Below are positions 1 through 11,720 of a DNA stretch of 64,000 nt, in pieces. The notes under the pieces were generated by a model. It saw only the letters and a list, made by a program, of their open reading frames with translations, was not told the DNA's origin and did not search any database. Source of the stretch: Salvator merianae. Lineage: Eukaryota; Chordata; Lepidosauria; Squamata; Teiidae. The stretch's first letter is position 1, and every line of letters begins with the position of its first letter. The translations under genes and the position numbers were made by a program. The stretch spans positions 53,203,666 to 53,267,665 of the forward strand of contig QVOM02000112.1 of NCBI GenBank assembly GCA_003586115.2. The letters run 5' to 3'.

Positions 1-1739
1 AAACAGAAATTGCTTTGGAGTTGCTCATCTTTTAGATAGCAAACAGAGAGTTATTATGTACAAAGTTAGCTGAAATTCTCCTTTACCTTAAGTCACTGGG
101 CAACTTGCTATTTTGTTTGTTTAGTAAGAAGAGGGAAACTTTGTGTCATGGGTTTAAGTCAGCTTTGGAAACATCTGCATGATCCTACAGGACCATGGCA
201 GATGTGTGCTGGACATGGGGTGCCAACTGCCATCATGTCCCATGGAGGTCCAAACGTCCCATGGCATGCAGTGGCCACGCAACCCCCGTGCTTGCCCCAC
301 TTTCAGGTGCAAAATCTGTTCCCAGGAGTGCTCTAGTGGGGGACTACTTAAAAGCAATCCTGAGTGGGCCAGACTGGATCTCAGTTCCTGCCACCACCAC
401 CAAGACAAACAGTAGTAGCAGGGACAGCCCATGCCCCATTTTGGAGCCTAATGACATTTCACTGACCTCCAGAAACAGTCCGCTTCCAGGGAGATTTCTG
501 GGAGCATGAGGAAATGTTCTCAGCCTGCAACTTCAAGGCTGGGGAACTGTTGTTCCCTGGCTTCAAAACTATGTCAAGCAGGGACAACCATCAAGGGGAT
601 GGCTACCAGCCGCTTCACCCCTCATGCTGTAATCGTGGCCCAGAATAATCTATTCTGAAGTAAATTAATGTAACTTGAAAAAGCTCATTCTTTAATGAAG
701 TATCCAAATGCTACATATATTCAGACCAACCACATAATACAAACGCTGCAGCAGATCAGAAGCTTGTTTTGATATTCCTGAAACAGATCTTCATTTGCTT
801 TGTGCACCAAAATATGGTTTGGTACGATTAAAGCAAGGCTTTAAATTGCTGTCTTGCTCCATGGTTCCAGTCCACAGGCCTTAGACAATCACCCACCTCC
901 TGGTTGGCTGGTTGATCAATTGTAATCCTGGTTTGGCAGCAAGCTTAGGAACCATACTGAGCTGCTAGTGGGCTGCTTCCAGTGCAGGCTGGCATGTAGC
1001 TCATATCACAAGACAACAGAAGAAAACTCCTTTTATTCTTGCAGTTATGGTAGTGCTATGGTTTTATTTTTTTGCTATATAAGACCCATATTTCCCCTAA
1101 AATAGTTTCTCCTAAAATCATTCTGCATCCTATTTCTTTTTTATCTTTCCTAAAGATTCCTTGGCAAAATATAGGTGAGCCTTATATGCCAGTGCATCTT
1201 GTATGGGACAAAATGCAGTAAGTTTAAAATGTTAAATTGCACATAGAGAGGGCATTCCATATTTTCTCTCAGGAGAGTTTGCAGACTAAGTTGTTGTAGT
1301 TGTTACTGTTTTGATTTTTGCTTTAAAATTTGAGGAATGTGGAAGCATTTGTAAAACATGAAACCAAGGGGTGAAGGCACAAGAGCAATGTCAGTTGTAT
1401 GTCCCAGCTGAAGTGTTTTTTATAAAATAGTTAAGACAGTTAAATCCATGGTCTAAAATTACAACGGTGACCAATGTGATGGGGCATATGGGCTGGAAAA
1501 GGTTCCCTGCTCCTAGAGTTCCTGATCACTCCCGGTTGCCATGTAAATAGATCTATAGTATGTAACCTCTCCAGAAACATAAACCAAACTGTTTTAGGTT
1601 GATGCCATACAGAGAAGGAGAGTAGCTCTGTAGAAAAGCATTTAAAGATCCCAAGTTCAATCCTCAACATCTCCCTAAAGGAAAGCTTTACTATATTATT
1701 GGTTAAAAAAAGATGTAGTCATGGACATGGAGTCACTAA

Positions 1740-2200
1740 GGGCTTGTTCATATTTTACAGCCTAGATGGTAGAATTCTACCATTCTAAGATGGAACAGAC
1801 CCCACAGCATGGTGCCATCTGCACTGTAAGGGCTGGAACAGCCTGAAACTGGGCTTCCAGCACTCACAGTGCTAATGATGGCTCGCCCACCATATCAGCG
1901 GCCTCAGAAATGTCTGGCCACTTCCATGGTGACTGGGGATGCAGGATGCAACTGCGCAGCTGCAGTTGCAGTCATGCTGCAGCCTGCAGCGTTCACACCC
2001 AGAAGAAGGTGTGAACACTACTGACCAGGACCAGTACAGCTGCTTCTAGTACAGCTGTGGATAGCAATTTACCTGTCCACAGCTAGTAGCATTCAGAAGT
2101 GTCTGTAGACACTCCCAAATGCTATGGCCTTAACAGAATGCAGATGCACTGTGCTAGTGAGTGTCTGGACGCTCACTAGCATTAATGTGTAAACAGGCCC
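1740..2200. mobile_element. TIR element, GGGCC-end family, TAA duplication
   Basis: A 461-bp block starts GGGCTTGTTCATATTTTA and ends with the inverted counterpart TAATGTGTAAACAGGCCC. It is flanked by TAA on both sides (1737-1739 and 2201-2203). The interior is shared with copies at 12704-13165 and 59386-59690: a TGGAACAGAC-type segment, a GGGCTGGAACA segment and a GAAGAAGGTGTGAACACTAC segment. No transposase frame is present, so it is a non-autonomous DNA transposon. A TAA duplication would suit PIF/Harbinger, but relatives elsewhere in the window carry other A/T trinucleotides. Confidence 0.7.
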
Positions 2201-2253
2201 TAAGAATCAAGCTTGACTTGAGGGTTCTTTTTAATCTTTATCTAATATCATAC

Positions 2254-3060
2254 AGGGTGTGATAGGACAGGCTATTTTGGTCGGCTTCCGGTTGCACGGA
2301 AGCTGCAGCAATCATAAAGCTCTTTGGGAAAGCTGCCTCCACGCCTCTCCGAGGCTGCCTGGGTCACCTCTTCTATATTTGGCTTTTCTGTGCTTTCAGG
2401 TCACCTTGGGGAGCACCTCAACCAATCAGAGCCTTGCAGGAACCCGTGGGACAATAGCAGAAGAAGGGAGGGGGTGAGTGAGCTCTTGCTGGCACAGGAA
2501 ACTTTTCAAACTTCCTGCCTTCTGTACTTGAAAAAAGATTTTAGTAGCAAGGTGTGGGAGAAAGCCCCTCGCTACTAAAGTTCAGTGTGCTTTTTTAATA
2601 ACAGAAGGCAAGGGGTTTGAAAAGTTTCCCCGCGCCGGCAAAATCTCTCCCTCCCCTTTTGTCCTGTGCTAGCAAATATCTCCCTCTGCTCAGTTCAACT
2701 GAGGCATCCACTTCCTGCCTCTCTGCAGAAGCAGTTTCCATTCAAGTCCTTAACTGCCAGGGTTTTCCCCTTTCCGAAGGAAACATCTCCCTCTCTGCCC
2801 TCTGCTTTGCGTCACTGCCCTCTGCTCCAATTCCCCAAGGCTTTGGTGAACGGGAGAGTAAGGGAGACGGTGAACGGGAGAAAAAGGGAAATGGTGAGCC
2901 GGAGGAAACCCTGGCAGTTAAGGAGTTAACGACTTGAGGAACCGCTTTAGCAGAGAGGTGGGAGTGGCCTATCAGTGAGCAGCACTCTTTGCAGGCTGTG
3001 ACGTTAGATCCGTGAATCGCCTCATCGGGTAAGTGTATATGGAAGGCTCTTTTCCTGTGC
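2254..3060. repeat. Foldback-type repeat region with long central hairpin
   Basis: The centre is a large imperfect inverted repeat. GGAAACTTTTCAAA at 2497 pairs with TTTGAAAAGTTTCC ending at 2629; next inside, CTGCCTTCTGTA pairs with ACAGAAGGCA; and at the core TTAGTAGC pairs with GCTACTAA at 2571-2578. Flanking DNA out to about 3060 is GC-richer than its surroundings. The frames at 2617-2937 lie in this repeat and are not genes. The outer limits are approximate because I could not pin terminal repeats or a target duplication. Confidence 0.55.
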
Positions 3061-3642
3061 GCCCAGGAATTATTCGCTCTTTCATGCAGGTGATTTTAAA
3101 AATTGCTAGTCTGAACACAGCCACAGTTTCACATATAAGTAGGATCAGCACAGCACCCTTACAGCACTATAACAGCTGTGATGATGCAAAATCTGCTCAT
3201 TCGTGCTCCCTCATGGTACTGTTGGTATGCTGGCAGAGTATGTGTCTGCAGAGAGTGAAATGCAGCCAGCTTCCATCTCGCCATAAGTGCTGACTAGAGC
3301 ACTATAAATAGTGAGCAAGAGTAAACACTTTTGCTGTTGTCTGCTGTTGGGGACTTTTGTCTTGCAGTCCAGGAAATGGCTGACAGGGTTATTTCCTATG
3401 TTTGAAGACCCCTCACTGACCAGCAACATCATAGCCGAGGAACAAACTGTTCCTCTGGGAACAAAGGGTCCACAGACACCATGTTAGCACAGTGGACAGC
3501 ATGCCACCCCTTCAAGAAAAGCATAGTGCTCTTTTTCATACACAGGCAAAGCAGTAGTGCTCTTCAGCTTGCTGTGTGACTCCTGCTGTAATTTTTCTTT
3601 GCTGCTTTTTAATCCTAGTATATCATTCTGAAAAGTAATCTT

Positions 3643-4023
3643 GGGGGGCCTCCAGATGGCAAGAGGAAATTGAGGGATCTTCTTTGGATCCCGCAATTGC
3701 CTTTCGCCACCACTGCCAGATGGCAGAAGGCAGTACCGCGACAAACCCCGATTCTTACCTTATCTGCTGGCTCTTCGCGTTCTTGTTCCTGTTCCAAAGT
3801 ACCCAAAAGTTACCAAGTGTCTACTGACTTTTATTCCCCCTCCATGCTTGCTAGCATCCGGGTATTTTGAGAGAGGAACAATAATGCAAAGACTTGGCAT
3901 ATGGAGGAAAGGAACCCCAGCATTGATATCCTGGAATGATATTGGAATTGCCATGGATATATGTGGGAATCCAATATAATCTTGGGAGAATCATGGGTTT
4001 TTACCTACATCTTGTGACACCCT
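3643..4023 (+). mobile_element. MITE-like repeat, GGGTGCCTCCAGA-end family (copy 1)
   Basis: The left edge reads GGGGGGCCTCCAGATGGCAA and the right edge CATCTTGTGACACCC, which form imperfect terminal inverted repeats. The right third contains GATATCCTGGAATGATATT, then a GGAATTGCCATGGATATATG segment and a GGGAGAATCATG segment, all shared with copies at 31056-31400 and 31494-31893. No coding capacity is seen. The superfamily is not assigned. Confidence 0.5.
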
Positions 4024-5010
4024 AGAATTTTTTATCTAGATAATAAATTAATTGAATTGCTCATCTGCATAGTAAATAAATATATGTTGTGAGTGTATTA
4101 TTTAGTTATCCCTAACCCCAGACTAAAAGTTTGTAAGATAATCAAGGTTCTGCAGTGAGAGAAAGACTAAAATTATCCTTACTTTTTTTAAAAAAATGTT
4201 TAGACAAGTCAATTTAATCTATAGTACTGAAATATATCAGAGGCCTTTGTCTCCAAAGTGGTAGCAGAGTTAAAAGTAAACACGATGTGACGTGTGCATT
4301 TCTTGTGCTAAAATATATTGTTTGAGTATTTTTTGGTTATAATTATATATTCCAAACTTCTTATTTACGTATTTGAATTTATGTACACTTAGTTGAATTG
4401 TCTAATAAATTGATTAAAACATCTAGTAGTTTGTCCAAACGTGGTTCTTGCTGTTCATATCTCATTCCAATTGCATATTCCTGGAAACAAAATGTAATAA
4501 AAGCAAGGCAGTATATATTTTTTTATGATTATTGATGCCCATTGCCCACTGTGGTTGATTGGGCAGAGGAGGGCAAGGTAGCCACAATGAAGTGTTACCT
4601 GGAGCCAAGATAGGTAGATCAAAGAGTAGATGAGATCCAACAAGTCTGCAGTTTTACGCAAATTCACATGAAAACTGTCTCCACTGAACTTTAGTGTATC
4701 ATGAGTGCCCTAGTCAATCTGGAAGTGTGACATGTTCGAAGGAGAAAGATGGAGCAGACTCAAGTTCTGGACAGCTAGGCGTGACGGATGCTGCCCTTAC
4801 ATACCAGCCATGTTGTGCTTTTAAGCTGGGAACACCTCCTCCTTCTGTGAATCCATCACTCAAAAATCCTTGAGTCTTCATCCTTGCTTTTCCTCTAAAC
4901 ATAATCTCTTTTAAGTGAATACTGTGAACAAAGTAGAGGATATTTTCATAAAGCATGTGACTGAATGAGTATCTGTTTCCACACCCTTAGTGTAGTGCTG
5001 GAGAATAACT

Positions 5011-5044
5011 ATGACTGTCTCTCTCTCTCTCTCCTTTCTAACAG
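5011..5044 (+). promoter_or_regulatory. DSCAM: 3' splice site of DSCAM terminal exon
   Basis: A long pyrimidine tract containing (CT)n runs up to TTTCTAACAG, with the AG at 5043-5044. This places the exon start at 5045 and gives a phase-1 intron: the first base of the split codon lies in the upstream exon. The ATG at 5011 is in frame with the exon only by chance and lies inside the intron, so it is not a start codon. Confidence 0.9.
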
Positions 5045-5385
5045 GTGATCTCATGCATCTGCCACCTTATCTTAGAATGGACTTTTTATTAAACCGAGGG
5101 GTTCCAGGCACTAGCAGAGACCTGGGCTTAGGACAGACCTGTCTGGAACCTCAGAAAAGTCGAACCTTGAAACGTCCAACCGTCCTGGAGCCAATACCTA
5201 TGGAGACTCCATCCACAAGAGAAGTACAGTCATGGCAACCTGGTGCCGTAGCAACATTACCTCAGCGAGAAGGAGCTGAGTTAGGACAGGCAGCTAAAAT
5301 GAGTAGCTCCCAAGAATCTCTTCTGGACTCACGGAGCCACTTGAAAGGAAACAATCCCTACGCAAAATCTTACACCCTGGTATAA
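5045..5385 (+). CDS. DSCAM: DSCAM terminal coding exon (C-terminal cytoplasmic tail)
   Basis: This exon encodes the last 112 residues plus a split first codon, ending in TAA at 5383-5385. I recognise it as the C-terminus of DSCAM, a transmembrane immunoglobulin/fibronectin cell-adhesion receptor for neuronal self-avoidance and synaptic layer targeting. Diagnostic stretches are [18 protein letters not shown] near the start, [14 protein letters not shown] in the middle, and [20 protein letters not shown] followed by [13 protein letters not shown]. The extreme end, [10 protein letters not shown], is a class I PDZ ligand (T at -2, V at 0); this tail is known in the family to bind MAGI-type scaffolds. 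Only the cytoplasmic tail is in the window; the Ig, FNIII and transmembrane exons lie upstream outside it. Between EPIPME and the STRE segment the sequence appears a few residues shorter than the mammalian protein as I recall it. The frame is intact, so the gene looks functional. DSCAML1 is the main alternative, less likely given the close match and the PCP4 neighbour. Confidence 0.95.
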
Positions 5386-5828
5386 CAAAAAGAGCATGAC
5401 TGGACAGTGGCTGTAAATATTTAACAGTTATTTAAAAAAATCCAATCAAAGCTACCTTTTTTATTGAATTCCAATATTTATAATTAAAGATGAAGATTGC
5501 CAAATATTTGGGACAAAAATGCAACCTACAGACAGTGCAAAGACTCTCCTGCTTTTTTTCTGTCTGAGTGTGAGCTTCACCTGGTTGGGCCCCCTGAATT
5601 TTTTGGGGAAAGGGAGTCCACTTTTTCTGATATTCACAAGCTTTTGTGTTTCTACTGATTTTCTACAAAGTGCATGGGGACTAAATAAAATATTTTAAAC
5701 TGAGAGTTCCATCACACACTAGTAAGAAGGGAAATGTTTTTTTAAGAAAAAAAAATCACCCTATTTGTGAATTTAACAAGGATATTTATTTGAGAAGGCA
5801 AAAAAGTATTTTGTCATGTTTTGCACAC

Positions 5829-5840
5829 TCTTTCCTTCCT

Positions 5841-5880
<40 letters not shown>

Positions 5881-5883
5881 TTT
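5829..5883 (+). repeat. (CTTT)n microsatellite in DSCAM 3' UTR
   Basis: About a dozen uninterrupted CTTT/TTTC units directly visible, lying between the two AATAAA signals and therefore inside the longer predicted transcript end. Confidence 0.95.
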
Positions 5884-6072
5884 GGGACTAGAAAATGGGT
5901 CTTTGGTCGGTTATTTTTTGGTTTTTGGTTTTTGTTGCATTGTTAATTAGGATGAGTGCTGTCAGTCAGTGAAGTGGGGAGGGGAAGGGAAGGGCAAATC
6001 AATTTGATTTTGGCATTTATTTTCTTTTTTATATTAATTTCATGAGACACTCTTTGCATTTTGTCTATGCGA

Positions 6073-6078
6073 AATAAA
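6073..6078 (+). terminator. DSCAM: Poly(A) signal AATAAA, distal candidate for DSCAM
   Basis: The hexamer is followed about 25-45 bases later by a T/G-rich tract. A proximal AATAAA lies at 5684-5689. Which is used cannot be told from sequence alone. Confidence 0.6.
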
Positions 6079-6100
6079 AGGGTCTTCTGCCTTTATCTGC

Positions 6101-9100
6101 GTGTTTGCATTGCCTTGCCTTGCCTTACCTTCTTTTTACTTAGGCTGTTAACTAAGGCTGTAGACTTTGTAGGATTATAGTCTCCACTGGCTTGATTGGA
6201 AGAAGCTTTTTTAAACCATTGGAGTCATTAAAAAAATCTCTCAGGGACTTTCTGTGAGGGAAAGAAGCTGCTTGAATTCAAACTTTAAATGGACGCAATT
6301 AAGAGAACTGATACATATTTGTGGTATGATGTCTTTGAAATGGATGCTATTGATGTCAACATTTCTTCTCGAGCTTGTAAGACATTTTCCCTTTCCTGTT
6401 AAGCACCAGGGATTATGAGGCCTGATGCTGGTGTTCTGTGGGGCAGTGTTGACTGGTACATTTTGTTTTTATATTCAAAGCCCAACGGATTGTTACAGTA
6501 TAGGAAACAGGAAGACATTTCTTCTTGAGTTAAATTGGCTAGAGATCAGGAAGGAAAAAACAATTGGCTAATTTCTCTTCCACACTCTAGGCGTAACAGT
6601 TTACGTGTTTTACCTTAATATACAAACTTCTGCAGCTTAAAATGCAGTCTTTGTGCTACAGCAGCTCAAGCTGATCTGCTCAGCATGTTGGAAAGGTAAC
6701 ATTAAAAAACTTACCTCCATAGGCTTCCATGTCTTTTTCTAAAGTGCTTTAGTCCAGGTTAGTTATTAAGGATCATCGACCTCAGATAAGTGAAGAATCT
6801 TAGTTTTGGCAATCAGGTGGGTGATTTAATTTACCTTTGGTCTTTCATGTCTTGGAGACATTTTCAAGTAGTTTTCAAATCACCAGGTTCTTCAAGCCAA
6901 CTGCTGTTCTAGGAACTGTCTAGCAGTAAATGCTAAACTATGCCCAGATGTCCCAAGAATTCATAAAATCTACTTATATGCAGAACTTTCTGAGTGTTGA
7001 TATTTCATTTTGTCGTCTCCCCAAACTACAGCCCAAGTAGCTTTGTCATTTTAGAGATACAAAAATTGTATCATCTGTATTTGTCTTTTGTTTCCTGTAA
7101 GCTCCGGCCAGTCCCACTCACATATGAATACAGACATTGCATTTCTAATCTGTGAGATACCTGTTATAAATGTGAAAGCTACTATTTTGTACATTAATTC
7201 AAATTGTCCTTGACACTATGGCATCTAGTGTTTGCCAGGGGAAAAAAAAGCATACCCTACCCAATTTTACTATCTTGAAGTAATGTCTATGTTTCATATC
7301 TACCAGAACAATTTGGCTGTAATGCCACTGATTTGCTTAAAGGCCTAACCAATTCAGTTACTGGACTTGTCCATTATTGGCCTGGTTTTACATGTAACAC
7401 TAAAAAAAGTGTAACCCTAAATGCACAAACCCAAAAATATGCATTTCCCCTTTTCCTCTTTCCTCTGGTGCAGCTGCAAGATCAGATATTTCTGTTTCAA
7501 TTAACTGCACTTATTCAGTATATATCCAAACCACAACAAACCATGGTTAGTGTTAACTATGGTTTGGGGAAATAAGCAACGAATTGATCACAATCCTGCC
7601 TTTCCTTCCCTATTCTTAGCTCCAGTTCTCAGCTTAATGGAAAATAGGAACAAACTTTTTAAGCTATTTATGGCTACCCTAGAAGAGAGGTTAGGGGGTA
7701 ACCTCAAGTCTGTGTGGCCTGCCTAAGTTCATTCTTATAGCACAAAATTATAGTTTAACATTATATCCATATGCAGTCACTGTGTATTATGTTCCATTAA
7801 AAAGGGGGGTGTATAAATCATTTTACTAAGAAAACAGTTCAGAATAAAGGAGGGAGTGTTAAGGATAATAAAATGATGTAAAATTGTTGCACTTTTGGAC
7901 CTTCAAGCACATTTTGATATGCAATGCTACTTTTTCCATATAATGAAATAGAAGTGTAACATCATGCAAGATGCATACAACAGACCACAAAGGCTGTGAT
8001 TTTCATTTTTGACATTCTCTCAATTTATTTTATTTTCTTTAAGAACAAATAGATGAAAGAGACCAATAGAAAATTCACATATTACATAATGCAATAGTAA
8101 ATCCCCATTGCTATTAATAAAGCAATAATTTTGGAGATACATTTTGTCCATATCTAATATTCCAAAATATCAAAAATAAAGTCAATTTCTCTGGAAAGCT
8201 GTTTCTTTTAATTTGTTATTACTTCACTGTGCCTATGAGTCAGTTTGTTAACAATGATGTAATCTATCAATGATTGATATGTTTTGATTGCTAATTAACT
8301 GATTTCCATTCAGATGCTGACACCAACTGATCAGTCATATGGAGAATTATTCTCTCATTCTGTCCCTAAATCTTAAAACTATATTGCAGTTCAACTACAT
8401 ATCAAAATTCTTTACATTTTTAACAAATATCTTTATTCACCAAGTGCATTTTCTTTAATTTTGTTAAGCACAACACCGTCTTTGATTATCCTTAACTTAA
8501 TTTTCAGATCTTCAGTAATTGTCTACAGTGTTTTGTTTTTTGAAAAACTCATTGTCCAAACTTTTTTGCTGCTTCAACAATTATCCTTTTCCAGAAAAAT
8601 AATTTCATAATAGCATTTTCCTGAAACAAGAATGTTTTTCAAATGTTGACTGTTCCCTGTTCACTTTCCTAACATCAGATCAAGAAAAACGTTCTAGTCG
8701 AAAATGGTGAAATATAGGGATTCCTGAAATTGGGGAGAAGAATCTATTTTCAAAGAAAACCTGCAGCGATAATAATCCCATTAGATATCTGAATATAGTT
8801 ATTCCCAAATATATTTGTTTTTCTCTGATTGAGGGTACAATCTTAAAATATGTGATGTCAGAGGATACCGTTCTCAACCACATCCAAACCCTGTTCGGTC
8901 AGACTTGCCACTACTTTCACCAAATTAATAGAAAAGGAAAGACCCTTAAAATTACTGGGCCCTGTTTGTCTACAGAGCCAGATTGCTGAGCCCTTTACGG
9001 AGGTCATTACATTTGGCAAATGTAAGATATTTGCTTGCCTACCAACCTCATATGGCCTTTGCTAAAAAGATAGAATAAGGTTTACTCTATCCTATCCTGA

Positions 9101-10058
9101 TTCATTACAACAGATCAGAGAGTAGGATTTTACTTTAAATTGCTGTCATAAATAAGAATAATGATAAAACTGTGCAAAGAAGCTGACATTTCTGCATAAT
9201 TATTTATGCATTTACATCAGAAGAGTAAGTTGAAAAGGCTGTCTAGATTTTTGGGTTCTATAAACCACCAAGAAACATTTTATATTAATTATTTTTATTC
9301 AATTTATGTTTGCATTTATATCCTTCTTCCCGAAGAGCTGAGTAGAGCAAAAGGAGTAATTCCCATATTTTATCTATATTGCATTTTGTCTGCAACATTG
9401 TTTTCTGCATTACCTGCTACTTGCTCCTTTTAACTGGAGATGTCAAAGACTCGATCTAGTATGGAGTCGATCTAGATCTCATATGTATTATGCACATCAT
9501 CTTTTGCTACAACCTCAGTGTTTTTGGTCCATGAACTATTAGCATTGAGAAATTCACCTTTTTCTGAATCACCTCATTTGTCATTATAATTGCAGTCGTG
9601 AATCTAATGCACTATTAATTACTATTCTTTAAATGTATATTTATTCAGCACAAATGCATCAGTCCATAGCATTTGATTAATGAGTGCATGAGTTTCAGAT
9701 GATGGCAAAATCCAAGCTCTGAGTATTCAGCATTGCTCTTTCATCCTTATCTTAAAACAAATTTAATTGGACTTTTTCTTCTTTACATTGATTTTTGTGT
9801 GAGATTTCAATGTTATATTCAGAATGCTTAGTTTGTAGCTTAGAAGCTAACTGAAATAAAATTTTGAGATTGCCTGTTCTAGCTTCAGTGGAACTATACT
9901 CTGCAGCTAAATTATTTAAATTAACTCTTGAATACTCATCAGTATAATTTAACCAGGTTGTATAATTGGCTAAATTGGAACAATTTAAATCTCTGTGACT
10001 GCCAGTTGGTTGTTGCTGGTTTGTCTGCCATGTTCAAATACAGCCACAAGGTTAAACA
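6101..10058. other. Intergenic, AT-rich, no recognisable gene
   Basis: No exon, RNA gene or clear terminal-repeat element was recognised. The open frames here are short, AT-driven and lack familiar protein motifs. The segment 9290-9340 reads like a degraded LINE 3' tail (TTTATATCCTTCTTCCCGAAGAGC) but is too eroded to assign. Part of the left end may belong to longer DSCAM 3' UTR forms. Confidence 0.6.
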
Positions 10059-10103
10059 TTTATTTATTTATTTATTTTTATTTGTTTGCTTGCTTGCTTG
10101 CTA
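10059..10103 (+). repeat. Compound (TTTA)n/(TTGC)n microsatellite
   Basis: TTTA units run directly into TTGC units. The composition resembles the tail of an old LINE or SINE, but no body is recognisable beside it. Confidence 0.8.
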
Positions 10104-11206
10104 AGTACTTATGCTCTTACATTGATTAAACAGTAGAAGAGAATTAACTGAGTTTATAGATTGAAAAAGATAGATTTTAGATCATACTTCTTCTTACCTG
10201 TGGTGTTTCAGCTCACATGTTCCCTAGTTCTCCATTCTAGAATATGTGTTTATCTAAGAATGTGTAATTTGTGACCTATCTGATTTATGAGATTGGATTT
10301 CATTTGATGGTTAGGGAGTGGGAAAGTTCCCTGCATCACTGGGGCTGCACGCTACTAAGGTAACAATGCCAAAGAGAGTTGGAACTGCCAGATAAAGCAC
10401 CTGACAGTCCCTGGCCTCTGCTGCCACTTGTCAAAGCACAAACTGGAGGTTAGCACATCCCTAGTTGTGTGTGATGTCAGATGTGACCCTTATGACATTT
10501 CTTTAAATTATTTTTTATATGCTAAGCATGGGGAAGGGATCTTATTTTCTTTTTTATTTGAATGCAGTTGTTGCAGTTCCCGCAGTGCTAGTTCTGTCAG
10601 TTGGGAATAGGAACCTCAGTTTTATTTACTCACACAATACTTTCCATGTCCTTTTTCATTCTGAGGTTCATGATGATTTCCATTTTTCTTTTCTAAAGTC
10701 TTGTGAAACCACTGCATACAGCTATTCATTTACGCTTGGTTATAACTACTGAGCTTTGCCCACCAATCTCACATCACAAAACTGGATCCCTAAGATTAGT
10801 TTTTAAACTGTGAACTACAATTGCTAAAAATCCAGTATTTAGGAGCAACCACTATGTGCTCCTCACCAACCAGAGACAAACCCAATAAATGTTACAAATA
10901 GGCCTGAACAGTTAGCATATTAAGCTTCATCCGTGGATTATGTGACTGATGATGATTCTCTGTGTTTGCAACACAAGAGAACTCTCAACAGGTTGGGATA
11001 AAGGTTCCAAGACTATCACTAAGCTAAGGTAACAAGTTAGGCACTGTCAAAGAATAGGAGATAGGGAGACAGAGAGAAAGAAAGAGAGAGAGTGAGGAAT
11101 TTAGAATTAATTGCTAAGAAGAATATGATGTCCCTTGTGACAGTGTTGAAGAGTGACCTAGAAATCCTATTTAAGCTGCTTCCTTAGTGCAGACTTTTTC
11201 TAATCT

Positions 11207-11233
11207 TTCCCTCCCTCCCTCCCTCCCTCCCTC
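11207..11233 (+). repeat. (CCCT)n microsatellite
   Basis: About six consecutive CCCT units. Confidence 0.9.
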
Positions 11234-11575
11234 GCTTCTTCCTAACATTTTCACGAGTAATCATAGGCTAGAAAACCTAACATAATAGAGCAAAAACTTG
11301 CTCTTTAAGCTAGAGTTGGATCAGACAGTCCTTCAAATGTAGGAGGCCTTAAATAGAGGCTTCTCCCCTGTTAAGCAGACACATGGCCATTCAGCTCCTA
11401 GTGATTCAGCATCCTGCACTTTTATTTTACTTTTATATTCCAATGCGACGTTTTGTTGTTCTTTCACTGTACATTGCTTTATACATTCAGCATAAGGTGA
11501 TGATTGAAATAGCCAAAGCAATGAACATTAATAAGAGTTTTTTTATGGTTTATCTCTCATTAAAGCCTGTGTGGT

Positions 11576-11720
11576 TATTTATTTATTTATTTATTTACAT
11601 TTATATCCCACTCTATACCATAAGGACTTAGGTAGGTTACAACAATTAAAAACCAATACAAAACAAGTTAAAAACAAGGCTAAAACAGATTTCAAATGAA
11701 AAATTAAAGTAAATTTAAAA
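11576..11720 (-). mobile_element. LINE 3' end fragment, L2/CR1-like, minus orientation
   Basis: On the minus strand this reads as an A/T-rich tail: TTAATTGTTGTAACCTACCT, then a GGTATAGAGTGGGATATAAA segment, closing in (AAAT)n. The 'GTAACC ... GGATATAAAT(AAAT)n' arrangement is typical of 3' ends of reptilian LINEs, and a related tail lies at 28535-28624. No coding part remains. Confidence 0.6.

Larger units (their letters stand above)
1..5044 (+). other. DSCAM: Last intron of DSCAM (3' part)
   Basis: Everything left of the terminal DSCAM exon is inferred to be its last intron, because that exon opens with a 3' splice site and no earlier exon could be recognised here. Open frames in this stretch are short and show no DSCAM-like or other familiar protein sequence. 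It contains a TIR element at 1740-2200, a long foldback centred near 2563, and a repeat copy at 3643-4023, described separately. I see nothing identifiable in 1-1739 or 4024-5010. Confidence 0.7.
5386..6100 (+). other. DSCAM: DSCAM 3' UTR (minimum extent)
   Basis: AT-rich sequence follows the stop codon. Canonical AATAAA signals occur at 5684-5689 and 6073-6078; the second is followed by a T/G-rich stretch (CTGCGTGTTTGCATTGCC), a plausible cleavage-stimulating element, so I end the minimum UTR near 6100. Longer isoforms cannot be excluded, since the DNA to about 7200 stays AT-rich and contains no strong repeat. The UTR contains a (CTTT)n microsatellite. Confidence 0.65.

Noticed and set aside
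5011..5044. ATG at 5011 as a start codon giving a 124-residue protein
   Set aside because: The first 11 residues and part of the twelfth codon come from the pyrimidine tract and AG of a 3' splice site. The recognisable DSCAM sequence begins just after 5045.
1..5044. Upstream DSCAM exon in the left 5 kb
   Set aside because: Plus-strand frames were scanned for DSCAM cytoplasmic-tail-like sequence with splice sites and none was found; the candidate frame at 2617-2937 lies within a foldback repeat.
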